DNA of 64,000 nt from Chondrosia reniformis. Taxonomy: Eukaryota > Porifera > Demospongiae > Chondrillida > Chondrillidae. Each line of letters begins with the position of its first letter. The first letter of the stretch is position 1. The notes beneath the pieces were generated by a model. The model was not told where the DNA came from and did no database searches. It saw nothing but the letters and a program-made list of their open reading frames with translations. Of the stretch, positions 61,063-64,000 are shown piece after piece. The translations under genes were made by a program, and so were the position numbers. Where the stretch lies: assembly GCA_947172415.1 (NCBI GenBank), contig OX359200.1, forward strand, positions 5,272,501 through 5,336,500, in the 5' to 3' direction.

Positions 61063-61762
61063 TGTGACCCCATCTCTTGGTAAGACTGAAACTGTGGCTG
61101 CTTCCTCTTGTAAAGAGATCAGAGATGTTCTGTCTAATGAATGTTCTGGAAGACCACAGAGTGGAACTTACTGGATCAGTGCAATGGAATGGTGCGACTG
61201 TTACTGTCAGACATATCCAAACAAGACCATTCAAGTGAGGGGGACCATATACATTATATGTATAGTTGAACTGTTATAATCAAACCACAACATTATTGTT
61301 TTGTGAACCATTATAATCATGAATAATCCTACATGGAACATGAATCTTTTGTTTGACGGCCATTTTTGTGATAAACACTAGTGGCCATATTCTGCGATTT
61401 CTACTGACACACATAAAATACAAGCTGTTTTATCTAGTTTAGTTGTCATGCATATTGATAATATAATTTGGTGTTTGTTTAGCAATTTTGTAATTGCATC
61501 ATATTCATACAGGTTCATGTGAAATGGATTTGGATGGAGGTGAATGGACCATGGTATGGAAGCATTCATACCTGGAGGTGCTACCTCTCACAACAGATAT
61601 GTATTATTTCAGTGACTATTTCAAGCAGTGCAGTGACCTTGAGTCGGGAGAGATACACATTGCTGCTTATCATAACAAAGTTGTCAGGTTTGCTTACAAG
61701 GGTTGGTTCAACTGGAACAATGATAATGACTGGACAGGTGGAATACTTATTGAACCAAAGCT
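61063..61762 (+). pseudogene. Type A FReD pseudogene A6
   Basis: Exon 3 is intact (61,063-61,234: SSCKEIRDVLSNECSG, with C-Y-C for C-D-C). Exon 4 begins at about 61,513, where a base has been lost right after the acceptor, so the frame is broken (the DLDGGEWTMVW stretch survives in a second frame). The segment encoding GWCNIPKKRRFKPTEML is deleted, and the coding part stops after LIEPK, joined directly to what is normally the 3'-flank block. Exons 1 and 2 are absent, as in A1b. Non-functional. Confidence 0.85.
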
Positions 61763-62146
61763 TTCTGGGCAAGCAATAGGTGTGTTGGTGCTACCCACCA
61801 CAATAGGGTTGACTGATCTCATTTTCATGACTACCTACATTATGTCTATATACTACAAACAAGCTCCCATCTCAGCATACTTGTGTATACTATTGTAGCT
61901 ACTAGGTTCATTGATCTCATTGTTGTGACTATTATTATGTCTACTACACTGATGGGTTGCTAATAGCATTGCCATGACTACCATGTCTACTATATAATGA
62001 CATTCATTTATATATGTATATGCAGTATTGATATCTCTAATAAATAATATACTTTATACCCTAACATAACTGATTGGCTGCCTCCATTCTAAACACCAAT
62101 TGCAATCAATAATGGCAAAATAATGACATTCATTGGCACAGAGTAT

Positions 62147-62154
62147 TATATAAA
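62147..62154 (+). promoter_or_regulatory. TATA box of FReD A7
   Basis: TATATAAA 197-190 bp before the A7 ATG; same context as in A2, A3 and A5. Confidence 0.55.
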
Positions 62155-62343
62155 GGTTTGTATTATAAAGTCAAGTCTGTAGTATCAAAATCTCTGCCTG
62201 TAGTATACAGCACAGTCTCCTGCAGGGGTAGAGAGCAAGATCTAAAATTTAAGTGAGAAAATTTTAAACATGCAATTGCCTTATTACACTCTAGATGTGC
62301 ATGTTTCTTTTCATATACTGATTCAGCTTCAGTGCAATCAAAA

Positions 62344-64000
62344 ATGGCTGCTTCATTTGGAATAAATCTGTTGATCCTCGTCTGTGTGTTGGGACTTGAA
62401 ATTCCTGTATGCTGCTCTTCTATTATTGACAGAAACACAAGCCGTAGTGGATTTGAAACACATCATTTACAAAGGGTATTAATGTGGCATGTTGTATTGC
62501 TGATATTATGCATATTCACACCTTCTATATTATTCTTGTATGTATAGACTGTAACACAGGATCAAATTACAGGTTTCATATGGTGTGAAATCTATTTGAA
62601 ACTTCTTGAACAGCCAGGTTTCAAAGGGTGCTCAAGAATGTGCTAACAGATTAATTTCAAGGGTTTCAAGTTTTAACAGCCCCCTTTCTGAGTTTTATAC
62701 ATACTTTCATACCTTTTGAAACCTGGCAGTTCAAAAGAGTTTCAAATAGGTTTCATGCCTTCTGAAACCTGATATTTGATCCTGTGTAAACTTATTATAA
62801 TTCCAACCTTAGCTTGCAATTGGTGTTTTATAATACTGTACATGCATTAACTTTAGTTAGTAAAATTCTGACTTTGAAATTTTCTAGAGGTCAACTTTCC
62901 CAACTAAGGACTGCACTTCAGCTAATGATGGAGAGGTCTTACATTTCAGTGCAGGACCACAGATCAAAACTATATGGATATGTCAGAATGAGGATTGGAT
63001 TCCTCATGAGTACGTGTATATAAACACAGGCACAATTGCACAAATAAGTGGAACTATATTAACAAGTAATATGGCTATATATCGATCAGACATGAACACA
63101 TATGTACATACGTATATGTGTACATTAAGTGTGCAATTGCTTGTATAGCTGAGTTTTGCTATTTATTTGTTTGACAGTTTCAGAACCACATACAATAATT
63201 AAGATCACAGTAGGTATAAATAACAATGTATATTCCATACAGTGTGACCCCATCTCTTGGTAAGACTGAAGCTGTGGCTGCTTCCTCTTGTAAAGAGATC
63301 AGAGACGTTCTATCTAATGAATGTTCTGGAAGACCACAGAGTGGAACTTACTGGATCAGTGCAATGGAATGGTGCGACTGTGACTGTCAGACATATCCAA
63401 ACAAGACCATGCAAGTGAGGGGGACTATATACATTATATATATGAATAGTTGAACTATTATTATCAAACTATATACAATATCAATTAGTTGGCTGATATT
63501 CAAAATTGTTGTTGTAAAGTGCCATTTTTTAATAAAGTTGAATATTTGAAGTGTTTTGTGTCAAACCGCAGTATCAGTAAATGTTTATAATCATTGTTTT
63601 GTGAAGCAGTATAAACAGGAATAATCCTATATATCTAGATGCTATAGGAATCTTTTACTTGATGGCCATTTTTGCGATAAACACCCGTGACCATTATTTG
63701 TTTGTTTAGCAAAATTTGTTATTGTATTGTATTCATACAGGTACACTGTGAAATGGATTTGGATGGTGGTGGATGGACCATGGTATGGAAGCATTCATAC
63801 TTGGAGGTGCTACCTCTCACAACAGATATGTACTATTTCAGTGACTATTTCAAGCAGTGCAGTGACCTGGAATCAGGATGGTGTAATATTCCTAAGAAGA
63901 GACGATTTAAGCCAACAGAGATGCTCATTGCTGCTTATCACAACAAAGTTGTCTGGTTTGCTTACAAGGGTTGGTTCAACTGGAACATTGACAATGACTG
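62344..64000 (+). CDS. Fibrinogen-related secreted protein, type A, gene A7 (cut by window end)
   Basis: Exons 62344-62475, 62888-63009, 63243-63414 and 63741 onward. Signal peptide LLILVCVLGLEIPVC; cysteine module DGEVLHFSAGPQIKTIWICQ; SSCKEIRDVLSNECSG; GGGWTMVWKHSYLEVLPL; the window ends inside NWNIDNDW. It is open throughout what is visible. One replacement near the end (VVWFAYKG for VVRFAYKG) is unique to this copy. Exon 1 has the SRSG stretch like A4, but the promoter is of the A2/A3/A5 type. Intron 1 carries a Harbinger-like MITE. Confidence 0.8.
62555..62786. mobile_element. PIF/Harbinger-like MITE in intron 1 of A7
   Basis: Ends CACAGGATCAAAT...CAGGTTTCA and its mirror TGAAACCTG...ATTTGATCCTGTG form a terminal inverted repeat of about 24 bp with two mismatches. 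The 232-bp element is flanked by TAA on both sides, the three-base target site typical of PIF/Harbinger elements. The other type A genes lack it in this intron. No ORF. Confidence 0.75.

Larger units (their letters stand above)
60152..62343. other. Spacer between C2 and A7, with A6 pseudogene
   Basis: C2 3' flank (a duplicate of 40,408-41,240), the A6 pseudogene (61,063-61,762), a repeated 3'-flank block (about 61,765-61,985) and the single-unit promoter repeat of A7 with its TATA box (62,147-62,154). No live gene seen. Confidence 0.6.

Noticed and set aside
1-64000. CRISPR array, bacterial operon or viral genome
   Set aside because: The only regular repeats are adjoining tandem units without unique spacers; genes have introns and signal peptides of animal type; no capsid, replication or integrase gene was seen.

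Overview
The window looks like animal nuclear DNA, most likely from a sponge. It is AT-rich, with short GT-AG introns of about 100-1,500 bp and single-domain exons joined almost entirely at phase-1 introns. Secreted Ig/FN3/EGF/Calx-beta proteins sit beside fibrinogen-domain lectins, and a piece of a eukaryotic mismatch-repair gene (MSH2) is present. No bacterial genes, rRNA or intact tRNA were seen. The sponge call rests on domain combinations and is an inference; a cnidarian or other early-branching animal cannot be excluded.

Left part (1-33,175): a tandem array, all on the + strand, of one modular secreted protein gene. A 23-bp tail of an upstream copy is followed by three full copies (1,432-10,423; 11,781-21,301; 22,916-33,175). 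Each reads signal peptide, two or three Ig domains, seven FN3 modules, one EGF and one C-terminal Calx-beta domain. I reconstructed 13, 14 and 13 exons; every exon set adds up to an open frame (1,057, 1,159 and 1,063 aa). The middle copy has one extra Ig exon. No membrane segment is encoded, so the products should be secreted or matrix-bound. Introns and spacers hold copy-specific insertions: MITEs, an 849-bp DNA transposon with an OB-fold-like gene, retroelement scraps, relic Ig and FN3 exons, and an orphan tyrosine-motif receptor tail.

Middle (33,176-35,100): downstream flank with a roughly 800-bp minisatellite that appears to have grown inside a tRNA-like repeat, then the promoter of the next family.

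Right part (35,130-64,000): a cluster of fibrinogen-related (FReD) genes. Type A (four exons, 316-322 aa) has five whole copies, one cut by the window end and two pseudogenes. Type C (two exons, 243-244 aa) is a canonical ficolin-like FReD present twice. The genes lie in duplicated blocks that also carry RLE-type LINE remnants, MSH2 exon fragments on the minus strand, and a scrambled relic of the Ig/FN3 gene. Five type A genes have a TATATAAA box, and four of them have it almost exactly 190 bp before the ATG, in three cases preceded by tandem ~150-bp repeats.

Taken together, two secreted recognition-type families are amplified side by side, share flanking DNA and vary in Ig number or in lectin loops. 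This is the sort of locus expected for self/non-self or microbe recognition, but that function is inferred and not shown.
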